64,000 nt of DNA from assembly GCF_902809855.1 (NCBI RefSeq), contig NZ_CADDWJ010000001.1:868001-932000 (forward strand). The letters are read 5' to 3'. The translations under genes were made by a program, and so were the position numbers. Positions 22,864 to 31,184 of the stretch are shown here, in pieces. Positions within the stretch are counted from its first letter, which is position 1, and the number at the start of each line of letters is the position of its first letter. The notes under the pieces are model-generated. The model saw only the letters and a program-made list of their open reading frames with translations, searched no databases and had not been told where the DNA came from. Origin of the DNA: Acinetobacter sp. Marseille-Q1618 (GTDB lineage Bacteria; Pseudomonadota; Gammaproteobacteria; Pseudomonadales; Moraxellaceae).

Positions 22864-22921
22864 AATTTTCTTTGTGGTAAACGGAACGATTGTAATTAAT
22901 TTTGATTTGTGGAGGTGGTAA
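22838..22921 (+). CDS. 27-aa aromatic membrane peptide
   Basis: AAGGTG seven bases before the ATG at 22838 supports translation, overlapping the previous gene by 26 bases. The stop overlaps the next start (TAATG at 22919-22923). The peptide MEWVIWWLEIFFVVNGTIVI-x7 is very hydrophobic with four tryptophans. Coupling on both sides suggests that it is translated, though a pure translational-bridge role is possible. Confidence 0.4.
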   Translation: MEWVIWWLEIFFVVNGTIVINFDLWRW

Positions 22922-23145
22922 TGGATTCGGCTAAGGATTTTCAAAAAGAAGTTGCTAGTAAGAATTTTGAGAATGCTAAAAATAAAGTGATCAAAGTCTT
23001 ACAAAATGAACCATTTGGATTATCAGTAAGTCAACTAATGACGGCTGCTAGACTGAGTGCAAAAACAGTTAAGGTAATTCTTCAATGTACTGAATTTAAA
23101 ATTGAAAACGACGTTTGTTTTTTGGCAAATGGAAAGGTGGTGTGA
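22921..23145 (+). CDS. Small winged-helix-like protein (74 aa)
   Basis: The start ATG at 22921 has GGAGG five bases upstream. Residues 20-60 ('KVIKVLQNEPFGLSVSQLMT' then 'ARLSAKTVKVILQC') form a helix-turn-helix, ending in a short wing ('FKIENDVCFLANGK'). Probably a DNA-binding regulator of the early operon, or a host-modifying factor. It overlaps the next gene by one base. Confidence 0.6.
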   Translation: MDSAKDFQKEVASKNFENAKNKVIKVLQNEPFGLSVSQLMTAARLSAKTVKVILQCTEFKIENDVCFLANGKVV

Positions 23146-23432
23146 TGGGAGCATTGCAAGAATATTTAATTGTGGTCGAATCTAACAAGCCACCCCATGT
23201 CACAATTGGGCAAAATATTGGTGGTGCCGTTGTTAAAGAATTGAAAGAAGTTGAGGTTAAATTAGTCTCAGCAGCTCAACTTGCCAAAATTTACAACCTC
23301 AGTGTAAATACAATTCGAGATAAATTGGTCAGTATTAATCAAGGCACAGCGGGAAAATGTTTGTACAACCCCCAACTTGCACATAATGTACTTACTACAA
23401 AAAACCAAAGAGGTAGACCGAGAGCTAATTAG
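23145..23432 (+). CDS. HTH protein next to integrase, candidate excisionase/directionality factor
   Basis: Start at ATG 23145 (TGATG overlap with the previous stop; AAGG upstream). The 95-residue protein has a clear HTH, 'SAAQLAKIYNLSVNTIRDKL', then a basic tail ending RGRPRAN. Last gene of the PL operon and convergent with the integrase, overlapping its 3' end by four bases. That is the usual place of xis, and excisionases are small HTH proteins, so this is my best guess. It lacks the MerR-like wing that would make the call firm. Confidence 0.5.
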   Translation: MGALQEYLIVVESNKPPHVTIGQNIGGAVVKELKEVEVKLVSAAQLAKIYNLSVNTIRDKLVSINQGTAGKCLYNPQLAHNVLTTKNQRGRPRAN

Positions 23433-24448
23433 CTCTCGGTTTCATTAAACATTTCCACAAGATCCTGAGCATCGGGGTTGTAATAAGTATTAATCAATAT
23501 ATTAATTGTTTTGTGACCTGTAATTTTAGCTAACACTTCCACAGGTAATTTTCTTATTTTAACCATTCTCGTAATCGCTTCATGTCGTGTGTCATGAAAA
23601 TTAATATTGTTTAAACCCGCCTCGCCTCTTACTCTAATCCATGTTCTGCCTAAAGACTTTTGCTTTACAGGAACAATAATATCTTGATCTAGCGGTATAA
23701 GATCTAAAAGCCTTTTGGCTTCTTTTGAAAGCGGTACGTTTCGGGATTCGCCATTTTTAGTCATTGGTAGAAATATAAAGCCATTCTTTATGTGCTCACG
23801 CTTCATTGCTAGTATTTCGCCTTGACGCATTGCAGTTTCAAGCGCAAATAACATAGCCCAACATGTATAGTGCATGACCCTTGTTGGTTTTGTTGTGGTA
23901 TTCCATTTAAAAAATTTTGTTAATTTTTCTTGATCTTCAAAACTAATACGCTGACTGCGCCCTTTACCTTTATCTGGCTTTACAACTGTTTGCCAAACAT
24001 TATTTTCAATTAAAAATAATTCTTTTTGAGCGTAGCTAATAATAGATGAAAACATTGCAAACTCTCGCAATGCAGTACTGCTTTTAACTTCTTGTATGCG
24101 CTTATTTCGCCATCGAACAATGTCATTTGGTTTTATATCGTGAATTGATTTTATTGCAAGATCACCAAGAATCCTGTGAATATTATCTAGTTTATTTCTT
24201 ATGACTTTGGCAGATTTTAATTTATTACCCTTTTCTAAATAATATTTTTCACAAAGCTGATCAAAAGGAAAAATTGGCTTTATGCCTTGATCTTCTTTTA
24301 CCTTACCTGTTTTTAACTCCAATAATTTTAATGCAGCCCATTGTTCACATTCTTTTTCAGTGTCTCTTGTGGCACTAATTCTCTTCCCATTAAACATTAA
24401 TTCAATCCGGAAAGAGTTACCTCTTTTACGTGGTTTTGGAATCTTCAT
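23429..24448 (-). CDS. int: Tyrosine-recombinase integrase
   Basis: A 339-residue protein. An arm-binding N-terminus (residues 1-50), a SAM-like core-binding domain (60-160), and the catalytic domain (165-330). Catalytic residues visible: Arg208 (TAMRQGE), Lys231 (TKNGESR), His285 and Arg288 (HDTRHE), His312 (GHK), Tyr322 (NTYYN). All are present, so the enzyme should be active. It is encoded at the right end of the prophage, directed inward, next to the probable attR. Confidence 0.9.
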   Translation of the reverse strand: MKIPKPRKRGNSFRIELMFNGKRISATRDTEKECEQWAALKLLELKTGKVKEDQGIKPIFPFDQLCEKYYLEKGNKLKSAKVIRNKLDNIHRILGDLAIKSIHDIKPNDIVRWRNKRIQEVKSSTALREFAMFSSIISYAQKELFLIENNVWQTVVKPDKGKGRSQRISFEDQEKLTKFFKWNTTTKPTRVMHYTCWAMLFALETAMRQGEILAMKREHIKNGFIFLPMTKNGESRNVPLSKEAKRLLDLIPLDQDIIVPVKQKSLGRTWIRVRGEAGLNNINFHDTRHEAITRMVKIRKLPVEVLAKITGHKTINILINTYYNPDAQDLVEMFNETES

Positions 24449-24542
24449 TTCTGGCGTAATCTTGGCGTAATAAACTCACTATTATTCTTATTTTATAGTA
24501 AAAATAGGTAAAATACTCACCTTTTAGCACAACATATACGAC
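24449..24542. other. Probable attR region and integrase promoter
   Basis: Between int and the terminator of yceI. It contains two exact copies of TGGCGTAAT (24452-24460 and 24463-24471), which could be arm sites for integrase. The core cannot be defined because attL is outside the window. No tRNA gene is next to it. Confidence 0.4.
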
Positions 24543-24582
24543 AAAAAACTTGTGCTGAAATTAAACCTATTCAGCACAAGTT
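24543..24582 (-). terminator. Terminator of the yceI gene
   Basis: AACTTGTGCTGA pairs exactly with TCAGCACAAGTT, followed on the minus strand by six U residues. It lies ten bases past the yceI stop and marks the chromosomal side of the prophage junction. Confidence 0.75.
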
Positions 24583-24592
24583 ATTGAATTTA

Positions 24593-25177
24593 TTATTTAT
24601 TTGCAGCAACAGAAGCTTCAGTGGTGATGTTTACAGTGATTTTATCACCAACATTTGGCACATATCCACCGACATTAAATGCTGAACGATCAAATGAAGT
24701 GGTTGCATTAAAACCAATTGACTGAGCTTTAGTCATTGGGTGCTCACCTTGTTTATTAAGTACTGCATCTAAAACCACAGGCTTAGTTACATCTTTTACT
24801 GTTAAGTTACCCGTGATTTTGTATTTATTCTTACCTAAGGCTTGAACTTTAGTACTTTTAAATGTGATGTTTGGATATTTTTCAGCATCAAAAAAGTCTG
24901 CTTTTTTCAAGTGTTCATCAAGCGCTTTTACGTTCGTATTCAAGCTTTCAAGCGGAATAGTCACATCTACAGATGAGTTTGCAGGTTTTTCATTATCAAC
25001 ATTAATTGTACCTTGAATGTTGCTAAAGTTTGCAGAAGGTGTAGAGAAACCAAAGTGATTCCAAGAAAATACAGTTGCTGTATGAGTTGGATCAATTTGA
25101 TATGCTACAGGTTTTGCCATAGAAAATGTTGCAACGGAAGCAACAGCTAAACCAAGTGTTAATGCTTTAAAGTTCAT
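24593..25177 (-). CDS. YceI family periplasmic lipid-binding protein
   Basis: A 194-residue protein with a cleavable signal peptide (MNFKALTLGLAVASVATFSM-A). The mature part starts 'KPVAYQIDPTHTATVFSWNHFG' (split), the YceI signature D-x-x-H-(S/T)-x-x-x-F-x-x-x-H-x-G, and continues as the antiparallel lipocalin-like barrel ('VDVTIPLESLNTNVKALDEHL', 'FKSTKV', 'LTVKDVTKPVVLDA'). YceI proteins bind polyisoprenoid lipids in the periplasm. It is a complete single gene with its own terminator; the prophage has not disrupted it. Confidence 0.85.
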   Translation of the reverse strand: MNFKALTLGLAVASVATFSMAKPVAYQIDPTHTATVFSWNHFGFSTPSANFSNIQGTINVDNEKPANSSVDVTIPLESLNTNVKALDEHLKKADFFDAEKYPNITFKSTKVQALGKNKYKITGNLTVKDVTKPVVLDAVLNKQGEHPMTKAQSIGFNATTSFDRSAFNVGGYVPNVGDKITVNITTEASVAANK

Positions 25178-25566
25178 GTTTTTAATCTCGCTTTTGAATG
25201 ATTGTTAGTTTACGCTTTTGAGATATTAATGCAGCTTTATCCATAAAACGATATGTTGCATGAATAGAACGATCTGAGCATTTTTCTACTTTTTAAATAA
25301 AAACACATCTTAAGAGCAAATACATAAATTATTTTATTTATATTTTTCAAGTACTTAAATTATAGTATTTTTATTAAGTGAATATATTAAACTCTATTTT
25401 ATTGAAAATTTCTTTTTATTTTGAATACTCAAATACCGTAATAGATACAAAAACATAACACGCTATAGGCTGCATAAACGTCAATTAGCACACAATTTAA
25501 TCTCAGTTGATTTTTTAAATCAACAAGCGTATATTGCCAATAATTTAGTTACCCTAGTTAACTATT
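25178..25566. other. Divergent intergenic region, yceI to marR
   Basis: About 389 AT-rich bases. The inverted repeat at 25506-25524 and the TAGTTA repeats at 25545-25562 near the marR start are the only ordered elements that I see; the rest should contain the yceI promoter, without a clear consensus. Confidence 0.45.
25506..25524. promoter_or_regulatory. Candidate MarR-type operator
   Basis: GTTGATTT and AAATCAAC form perfect eight-base arms around TTT, 43 bases before the marR start codon. MarR proteins usually repress their own operon through such dyads. Confidence 0.45.
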
Positions 25567-26004
25567 ATGCCTAAAAATCAAACCTTGCGTGCTTTAATTC
25601 TAAAATGTGCTCGAATGCTCAGTGAAGGTATTAATCAAGTTTTAGAAACAGAAAATTTAAATTATTCGCTTTGGCAAGTGATCTATGTAATTCATTTCAA
25701 AAAACATTGTACGTCGCTTGATATTGCAGAATATTTAAATGTTTCTAAACCCTCTATCACCAAACGTGTGCAAATTTTGGAACATATGAATTTACTTACA
25801 CAACTTGAAAGCACAGATAAAAGACAAAAAATGCTGGCGCTTTCTCCCGAAGGAAAAAAAGTCTACCAAACCTGTTCAATATTTATTGATGAGTTTGAGC
25901 AGCAATTGTTGGGTGATGTATCTGAAGAACAGCAAAGCGAAGCAAAACTCACCCTAATGTTAATGATGCAACAACTGCAACAAATGAAATCGAGAGTGAT
26001 ATGA
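25567..26004 (+). CDS. MarR-family transcriptional regulator
   Basis: A 145-residue winged-helix protein: dimerisation helix at the N-terminus, HTH 'CTSLDIAEYLNVSKPSITKR', wing 'QLESTDKRQKMLALSPEGKK' with the conserved D-x-R, and a long C-terminal helix. The last codons overlap the start of the MFS gene (ATGA at 26001), so regulator and transporter are one operon. The likely job is ligand-responsive repression of the pump, the common arrangement in this family. The ligand is unknown. Confidence 0.85.
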   Translation: MPKNQTLRALILKCARMLSEGINQVLETENLNYSLWQVIYVIHFKKHCTSLDIAEYLNVSKPSITKRVQILEHMNLLTQLESTDKRQKMLALSPEGKKVYQTCSIFIDEFEQQLLGDVSEEQQSEAKLTLMLMMQQLQQMKSRVI

Positions 26005-27197
26005 ATAGCCAAGCGCCTTTGTGGACACGAAACTTTATTTTAGTCAGTGCAATCAACTTTCAATTGGTATTGATTTTCTATCTCTTGGTAGTCGTCATTG
26101 TTGGTTATGCTGTATCTGAACTCGCTGCAACTACCGCCCAAGCAGGTTTGGTGTCTGGATTGTTCATTGTAGGGACACTTATTGGGCGTTTATTGGTGGG
26201 GAATTTCTTAGAAAAATTTGGTCGTAAAACTACTTTAATTGTCGGTTTAACTGGTTTTCTAATATTTTCTGGCTTGTATTTTATCAAGTTTGATGTAGGC
26301 ATGTTGCTGTTAGTACGGTTTATGCATGGCTTTATGATGGGTATGGCCTCTACAGTTTTAGGCACAATTATTGCTCAAATTTTACCACCGACTCGGCGTG
26401 GTGAAGGTATTGGTTATTACAGTATGAGTAGCACTTTAGGTACAGCGATTGGTCCATTTTTAGCAATTTGGATGATGTTGCATATTGGCTACCATGCTAT
26501 TTTTATTTTGTCTTCTATCATTGCTACATTCTGTTTAGTTGTGGCTTTGTTTATTCAAATTTCAGATTTACCACAAACAAAATCCCCTCAAAGTACAGTC
26601 AGTATTGAGAAAAACAGTTGGCTTTCTCAATTTGTTGAGAAAAAGGCCTTACCTATTTCCTTCATTATGCTGTTGACTTCAATTTGTTATTCTGGGGTTT
26701 TGTCTTTTGTTAATTTTTATGCAAAAGAAATTAATTTGGTTGAAACAGCCTCTGTTTTCTTTCTCATGTATGCAGTTGCAATTTTGATTTCGCGTCCATT
26801 TACAGGACCTTTAATGGATCGTAAGGGTGAAAATATCATTATGTATCCTGCATTTGTCATTATGGCAATTGCTTTACTGCTTTTAAGCCAAGCACAAAAT
26901 TCATGGATGTTATTGCTATGTGCCGCATTGCTCGGTTTGGGTTATGGGAATATCCAATCTGTCTGTCAAACTGTGGCAGTAAAAAGTGCCAGTATCGAGC
27001 GTATGGGTTTTGCAACGTCGACCTTTTTTATCTTTTTGGACGCAGGTTTAGGCTTTGGTCCTTATTTTTTAGGAATGGCTTTAAACTCAATCAGTTATTC
27101 AATGCTTTATATGTATAGTGCGATTGCTTCATTATTGTGCATCATCATTTATTATACTTTACATGGAAAAAATGTTAGAGCTAGAAAGCTAGCTTAA
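26001..27197 (+). CDS. MFS transporter
   Basis: A 398-residue protein with twelve predicted membrane helices. The loop between helices 2 and 3 has 'GRLLVGNFLEKFGRKTTLI', the MFS signature G-x-L-x-x-(x)-x-G-R-K. A second copy of the motif follows helix 8 ('SRPFTGPLMDRKGENIIM'). Helix 5 shows G-x-x-x-G-P, as in drug:H+ antiporters. Co-transcribed with the MarR gene; export of a small toxic compound is the reasonable inference. Substrate cannot be read from the sequence. Confidence 0.8.
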   Translation: MNSQAPLWTRNFILVSAINFQLVLIFYLLVVVIVGYAVSELAATTAQAGLVSGLFIVGTLIGRLLVGNFLEKFGRKTTLIVGLTGFLIFSGLYFIKFDVGMLLLVRFMHGFMMGMASTVLGTIIAQILPPTRRGEGIGYYSMSSTLGTAIGPFLAIWMMLHIGYHAIFILSSIIATFCLVVALFIQISDLPQTKSPQSTVSIEKNSWLSQFVEKKALPISFIMLLTSICYSGVLSFVNFYAKEINLVETASVFFLMYAVAILISRPFTGPLMDRKGENIIMYPAFVIMAIALLLLSQAQNSWMLLLCAALLGLGYGNIQSVCQTVAVKSASIERMGFATSTFFIFLDAGLGFGPYFLGMALNSISYSMLYMYSAIASLLCIIIYYTLHGKNVRARKLA

Positions 27198-27263
27198 TAA
27201 ATGTAAGAACAAAAAAATCAAGATCTAGAATAAGCTACTTAACTCGTTTTGAATAAAATACGA

Positions 27264-28679
27264 TCAAGCTATTTTATGACAAGACGAGTTAAATCTAATC
27301 TTTTTAATCTCATCAATAGCATTTTCTAAAACATCAAAAACCTTTTTGTCATTACATTGTGCAACATTGAAACGCATATATTGGTTGGCATGGGGTGAAT
27401 GGCTAAATGAGTTTCCTGGCGCTAAAATAACGCCTTGTTTTAAACATAGTTTTGACAAAGTTGATGCCTCAATATTTTCAGGTAATTTACACCATAGAAA
27501 AATACCTGCTTTAGGCGTATGTACAGGTTCAATTCCTAAGACTGCTAAACGCTGTAGTGTCAATTGCATTGCCTTTAAGAGCTGTTTTTTCAAACCATCT
27601 AAATGTTTTTTATAGCTGCTATCTAATAATGCTTGGTGAATAATTTCGGCATTTAAATGTCCGCTACTAAAGTTAGTTGCAATTTTTAAATCAATACATT
27701 CATCGATAAATTTTTCATGTGAAATAATATAACCACATCGAATTGCGGCTGTTAAAGTCTTAGAAAAACTTCCTATTTGTACAACACGTTCAAAGCCCAT
27801 CAAAGATGAATAACGAGGTGCTGGCGAAAACTCAAATTCTGAAAAAATATCATCTTCAATGATAGTTAAATTCCCCTGTTCTGCAAGCTTTGCAATTTTA
27901 TATGCAGTAGCGATTGATAAACTTGCGCCTGTAGGATTATGAATGCCTGCATTGGTCAAATACAACTTTGGTTGATGTAATAAAGCCTGTTTAAAATGTT
28001 CAACACTTGGGCCATTTTCAGTAAAAGGAATCGTGATAACTTGTAAATGATGTACTTTGGTTAGCGCTAAAAAATTAAAATAACAAGGATCATCAATTAA
28101 AATCACATCCCCAGCTTTTAATAATTTTCTAAAAATCAAATCAATAGACTGAGTCGCTGAATCTGTGATTAAAATTTGTGAAGGATTGAGTTGAATATCA
28201 TCATTTTCATTTTTTCGGGCAATCCATTGTCTTAATCCTAAATGACCATGTGGAATTGGATAATCGACTAAGATAGATGCTTGTGCTTTTGCAACATGCT
28301 TGAGCGCTCTTCTAATACTAACTTCAGGCATCCATTCTACAGGCAACCAACCACAACCAGCCTTAATTACCTCAGGTTTAGCATCTAAAGATTGTCTTGA
28401 AATCCACAAAGGATCTATTTCACGTTCATATTGTACCGTAGCTTCAATAACTTTTAAGCTTGGTTTTTTGCCTACCACATAATAACCAGACCCCATACGG
28501 GATTCGATTTGCCCTTCTGCTACTAAACGTGCATATGCTTCAACCACAGTAGATACAGAACAATCCAAAGCTTTTGCTTGCTGTCGTACAGACATAAGTC
28601 GTGTACCTAACATCAAATTTTTGTCACGAATTTGCTGTTTTATCAATGTCCTGACATATTCTATTTTTGTTGTACTCAC
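27264..28679 (-). CDS. MocR-type regulator (GntR HTH fused to aminotransferase fold)
   Basis: A 471-residue fusion. The N-terminal GntR winged helix spans residues 5-70 (RLMSVRQQAKALDCSVSTVV; EAYARLVAEGQIESRMGSGYY split). After a linker, a PLP fold-type-I domain covers 100-460, with 'GIHNPTGASLS', 'IIEDDIFSEFEF' (Asp contacting PLP) and 'GSFSKTLTAAIRCGYI' carrying the Schiff-base lysine. These regulators sense PLP or an amino-compound adduct. It is divergent from the EamA transporter at 28816, which is its probable target. Confidence 0.85.
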   Translation of the reverse strand: MSTTKIEYVRTLIKQQIRDKNLMLGTRLMSVRQQAKALDCSVSTVVEAYARLVAEGQIESRMGSGYYVVGKKPSLKVIEATVQYEREIDPLWISRQSLDAKPEVIKAGCGWLPVEWMPEVSIRRALKHVAKAQASILVDYPIPHGHLGLRQWIARKNENDDIQLNPSQILITDSATQSIDLIFRKLLKAGDVILIDDPCYFNFLALTKVHHLQVITIPFTENGPSVEHFKQALLHQPKLYLTNAGIHNPTGASLSIATAYKIAKLAEQGNLTIIEDDIFSEFEFSPAPRYSSLMGFERVVQIGSFSKTLTAAIRCGYIISHEKFIDECIDLKIATNFSSGHLNAEIIHQALLDSSYKKHLDGLKKQLLKAMQLTLQRLAVLGIEPVHTPKAGIFLWCKLPENIEASTLSKLCLKQGVILAPGNSFSHSPHANQYMRFNVAQCNDKKVFDVLENAIDEIKKIRFNSSCHKIA

Positions 28680-28815
28680 TTCTAATGACTCAAAAATTTT
28701 TTAAAATTGTACTGCATACACAAGCATAACAGTTTCTTTAAATTGTATTGTAGTGTTTCTTTTTTGAACCTATCAAAACTACTTAAATAGCATTTATTTA
28801 ATCAAGAAGTTTGTC

Positions 28816-29688
28816 ATGAATAAGCAAAATTTAGGTTGGTTTAATGGTTTAATAGGTGTCATTATTTTTGCTGGTTCTTTACCAGCGACACGTATTGCGG
28901 TACAAGGTTTTAGTCCCGAATTTTTAACTGTCGCAAGAGCTTTTATTGCAGCAGTTTTAGGGTTATTGTGTTTACTATATTTTTATAAATTTAAACTTAA
29001 ATTTCCAAACTACGTACAAATAAAATCTTTAACTATTGTTGCTTTCGGTGTAGTGATTGGTTTTCCATTATTTACAGCGCTAGCTTTACAAAGCATCCCT
29101 TCTGCACGTGCTATTGTTTTTGTAGGTTTATTACCGCTTTGTACTGCTATTTTTGGGGTTTTACGCGCCCATGAAACACCTAGTTTAAAATTTTGGTTAT
29201 TTGCATCGCTTGGTAGTAGTTTTGTTATAGGTTTTATGTTGTTTAATCGTCCTGATTTACATTTAAGTATCGGCGATATTTATATGATTCTTGCGATTAT
29301 TTTATGTGGTTTAGGCTATGCTGAAGGTGGTCAACTTTCACGTGTATTAGGTGGTTGGCAAGTGATTTGTTGGGCGCTTTTACTTACTGCACCAATGATG
29401 GCAATTTTGAGTATTTATTATTTTCCTAAAGATTTTTCACATGTTTCAATGTCTGTTTTCTTAGGATTAATCTATGTGTCTGCTTTTAGTATGTTAATCG
29501 GTTTTTTCTTTTGGTACAAAGGTCTGGCTTTGGGTGGTATTGCTCAAGTTGGTCAAATCCAGTTATTACAACCTTTTATTGGATTTATGTTATCTGCAAT
29601 TTTATTAAATGAATCGATTACACCGACAATGATTCTGGTAAGTTTTTGTGTTGTGATCTGTGTGGCATTGGCAAAAAAATATGCATGA
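28816..29688 (+). CDS. EamA/DMT-family transporter
   Basis: 290 residues, ten predicted membrane helices in two EamA repeats (residues 8-140 and 150-288). The first helix has the 'GSLPATRIAVQGFSPEFLTV' motif of the family; the second repeat ends in 'LQPFIGFMLSAILLNESITP', another family hallmark. Divergent from the MocR regulator, suggesting regulated export of an amino acid or amine. No terminator is seen directly after it except the hairpin of benP at 29722-29758. Confidence 0.8.
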   Translation: MNKQNLGWFNGLIGVIIFAGSLPATRIAVQGFSPEFLTVARAFIAAVLGLLCLLYFYKFKLKFPNYVQIKSLTIVAFGVVIGFPLFTALALQSIPSARAIVFVGLLPLCTAIFGVLRAHETPSLKFWLFASLGSSFVIGFMLFNRPDLHLSIGDIYMILAIILCGLGYAEGGQLSRVLGGWQVICWALLLTAPMMAILSIYYFPKDFSHVSMSVFLGLIYVSAFSMLIGFFFWYKGLALGGIAQVGQIQLLQPFIGFMLSAILLNESITPTMILVSFCVVICVALAKKYA

Positions 29689-29721
29689 AAAATTTCTAAT
29701 TAATCAAAAAATAACTCAAAA

Positions 29722-29758
29722 CTAAAAATCCAATAAGCCAAAATCAGCTTATTGGATC
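29722..29758 (-). terminator. Terminator of the benK-benP operon
   Basis: GATCCAATAAGC...GCTTATTGGAT forms a perfect stem of about eleven pairs, followed on the minus strand by five U residues, 23 bases past the porin stop codon. Confidence 0.75.
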
Positions 29759-29780
29759 AATGTAGAGCAATTTATATAAA

Positions 29781-31082
29781 CTAAAAGTTATAAATTGCGA
29801 CTGCATTTACACGGTTGTCTTCACCCGTTTTACTACCATTCGGTGCTGCACCAAATGCCTCACGCTCACCAAAGACGTATTCAACCCCTAAACTAATCGG
29901 CTTGACAGGGCTATAGAAAACATTTCCCCATGCTTGCCATAAGTCTTTATTGGCTTTGGTTTTATCTGCAAGTGCATTGACATAGCGGTCATTATTGTCC
30001 GCTTTCATATAACCGTAGCCTAAAGTACCCCGTAGTTTTTCATTAAATTGCTGTGTAATACCTACAGTGATCGAATCAAATTCATTGGTTTCAAGAATTT
30101 GATTATTTGCATCTGTAACAAAACCAGGATTTGTCCAAGACACAAAGCTACTGTCACCATTGACATGATAATAGTCTGCTTTAATTGATGTTTTTGGTGT
30201 GAGGTCATATTTCACGCCGACACCAACACCCCATGCTGCTTCTTCATCTGCTTTGGTGCGTTTTTCAGTCACCATTGCACGTGCACCAAGTGATAAATTG
30301 TCAACCAATTTATGATTTACACGGGCTGTTAATGCAGGTAAACGCATATTCGAACTTGCATCTTTAGAGTCTTCTAGTGCATAGACAAAGTTGGTATCCG
30401 CATTTAATTTTTGCGTATAGCGAACTTGTGGTGTACGTTTGACTGCACCGCCCACAAAACCTAAAGCATCAATAGTTTCTGGCATAAAATCAGGTGGTGC
30501 GAAGTTTGACCATGTTTGACCAATCAACCAATTTCCATAAGTTAGGTATGCGTGACGGATACGCAAGTTATCAAATGATGAACCACCTAAGAAATCGACT
30601 TCAACTTTACCGCCAACGTCTCCTGCCGCTGTTGGCGTTTTGAAATCAAAACCCAAGCGTGTTGCAGCAAGGGTTGCTTTCAAATTATCGCTATTTTCAT
30701 TTACACCATCTAAAGCAACACTGCTGATTTGGTTATATAGACGATCTGCAGCCCCACCCTCAATTTGGTACTGCATATCTGCACGTACATTACCGTAGAA
30801 AGTCATTTCAGCACCACCTTTGGTGAGAGTTAAACCACTACGCTGAACTGCGTTATCTTTATTTGAAAGTTGAACTTTCTCCGCTTGATAGTTTTGTAGC
30901 TGAACCGCTTGTTGCTGCTGTTGTTGAGTTTGCTGATTTAGCAATTGGCGTAATTCATTAATTTCATTACGTAACTGCTCAATTTCAGGATTTACATCTT
31001 TTGCATGTGACATTGCTGCACTGCAAACACCCATTGCCAATAAAAGCGTTTTAACTTTCAAGTTTTTGTTGTGAGTATTCAT
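29781..31082 (-). CDS. benP: DcaP/BenP-type outer-membrane porin
   Basis: 433 residues. A signal peptide (MNTHNKNLKVKTLLLAMGVC...SHA) is followed by a coiled-coil N-terminal extension (INELRQLLNQQTQQQQQQ), the hallmark of Acinetobacter DcaP-like trimeric porins, then a beta-barrel with alternating strands ending in ...AVAIYNF with a terminal Phe, the outer-membrane insertion signal. It is downstream of benK with a 102-base gap containing a stem-loop. In ADP1 the benPK genes form one BenM-controlled regulon, so aromatic acid uptake across the outer membrane is the likely role. Confidence 0.8.
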   Translation of the reverse strand: MNTHNKNLKVKTLLLAMGVCSAAMSHAKDVNPEIEQLRNEINELRQLLNQQTQQQQQQAVQLQNYQAEKVQLSNKDNAVQRSGLTLTKGGAEMTFYGNVRADMQYQIEGGAADRLYNQISSVALDGVNENSDNLKATLAATRLGFDFKTPTAAGDVGGKVEVDFLGGSSFDNLRIRHAYLTYGNWLIGQTWSNFAPPDFMPETIDALGFVGGAVKRTPQVRYTQKLNADTNFVYALEDSKDASSNMRLPALTARVNHKLVDNLSLGARAMVTEKRTKADEEAAWGVGVGVKYDLTPKTSIKADYYHVNGDSSFVSWTNPGFVTDANNQILETNEFDSITVGITQQFNEKLRGTLGYGYMKADNNDRYVNALADKTKANKDLWQAWGNVFYSPVKPISLGVEYVFGEREAFGAAPNGSKTGEDNRVNAVAIYNF

Positions 31083-31105
31083 CCAAACCTCATTTCTTAA
31101 TCATA

Positions 31106-31128
31106 GTGGCATCATCCTTTGATGCCAC
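31106..31128. other. Intercistronic stem-loop between benK and benP
   Basis: GTGGCATCA pairs perfectly with TGATGCCAC around a five-base loop. There is no U tract, so it looks like an mRNA-processing or stability hairpin and not a terminator. It would allow different levels of transporter and porin. Confidence 0.55.
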
Positions 31129-31184
31129 GTTTAAATGTATCTGATTCAAAAAAATAAAGAAAATTTAAATTATTTTTCTTTGGT

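Noticed and set aside
22718..22921. 67-codon frame overlapping the 102-residue early gene
   Set aside because: Its first two thirds are out of frame with a coupled gene and have no ribosome site; only the last 27 codons, with their own start signal, are kept.
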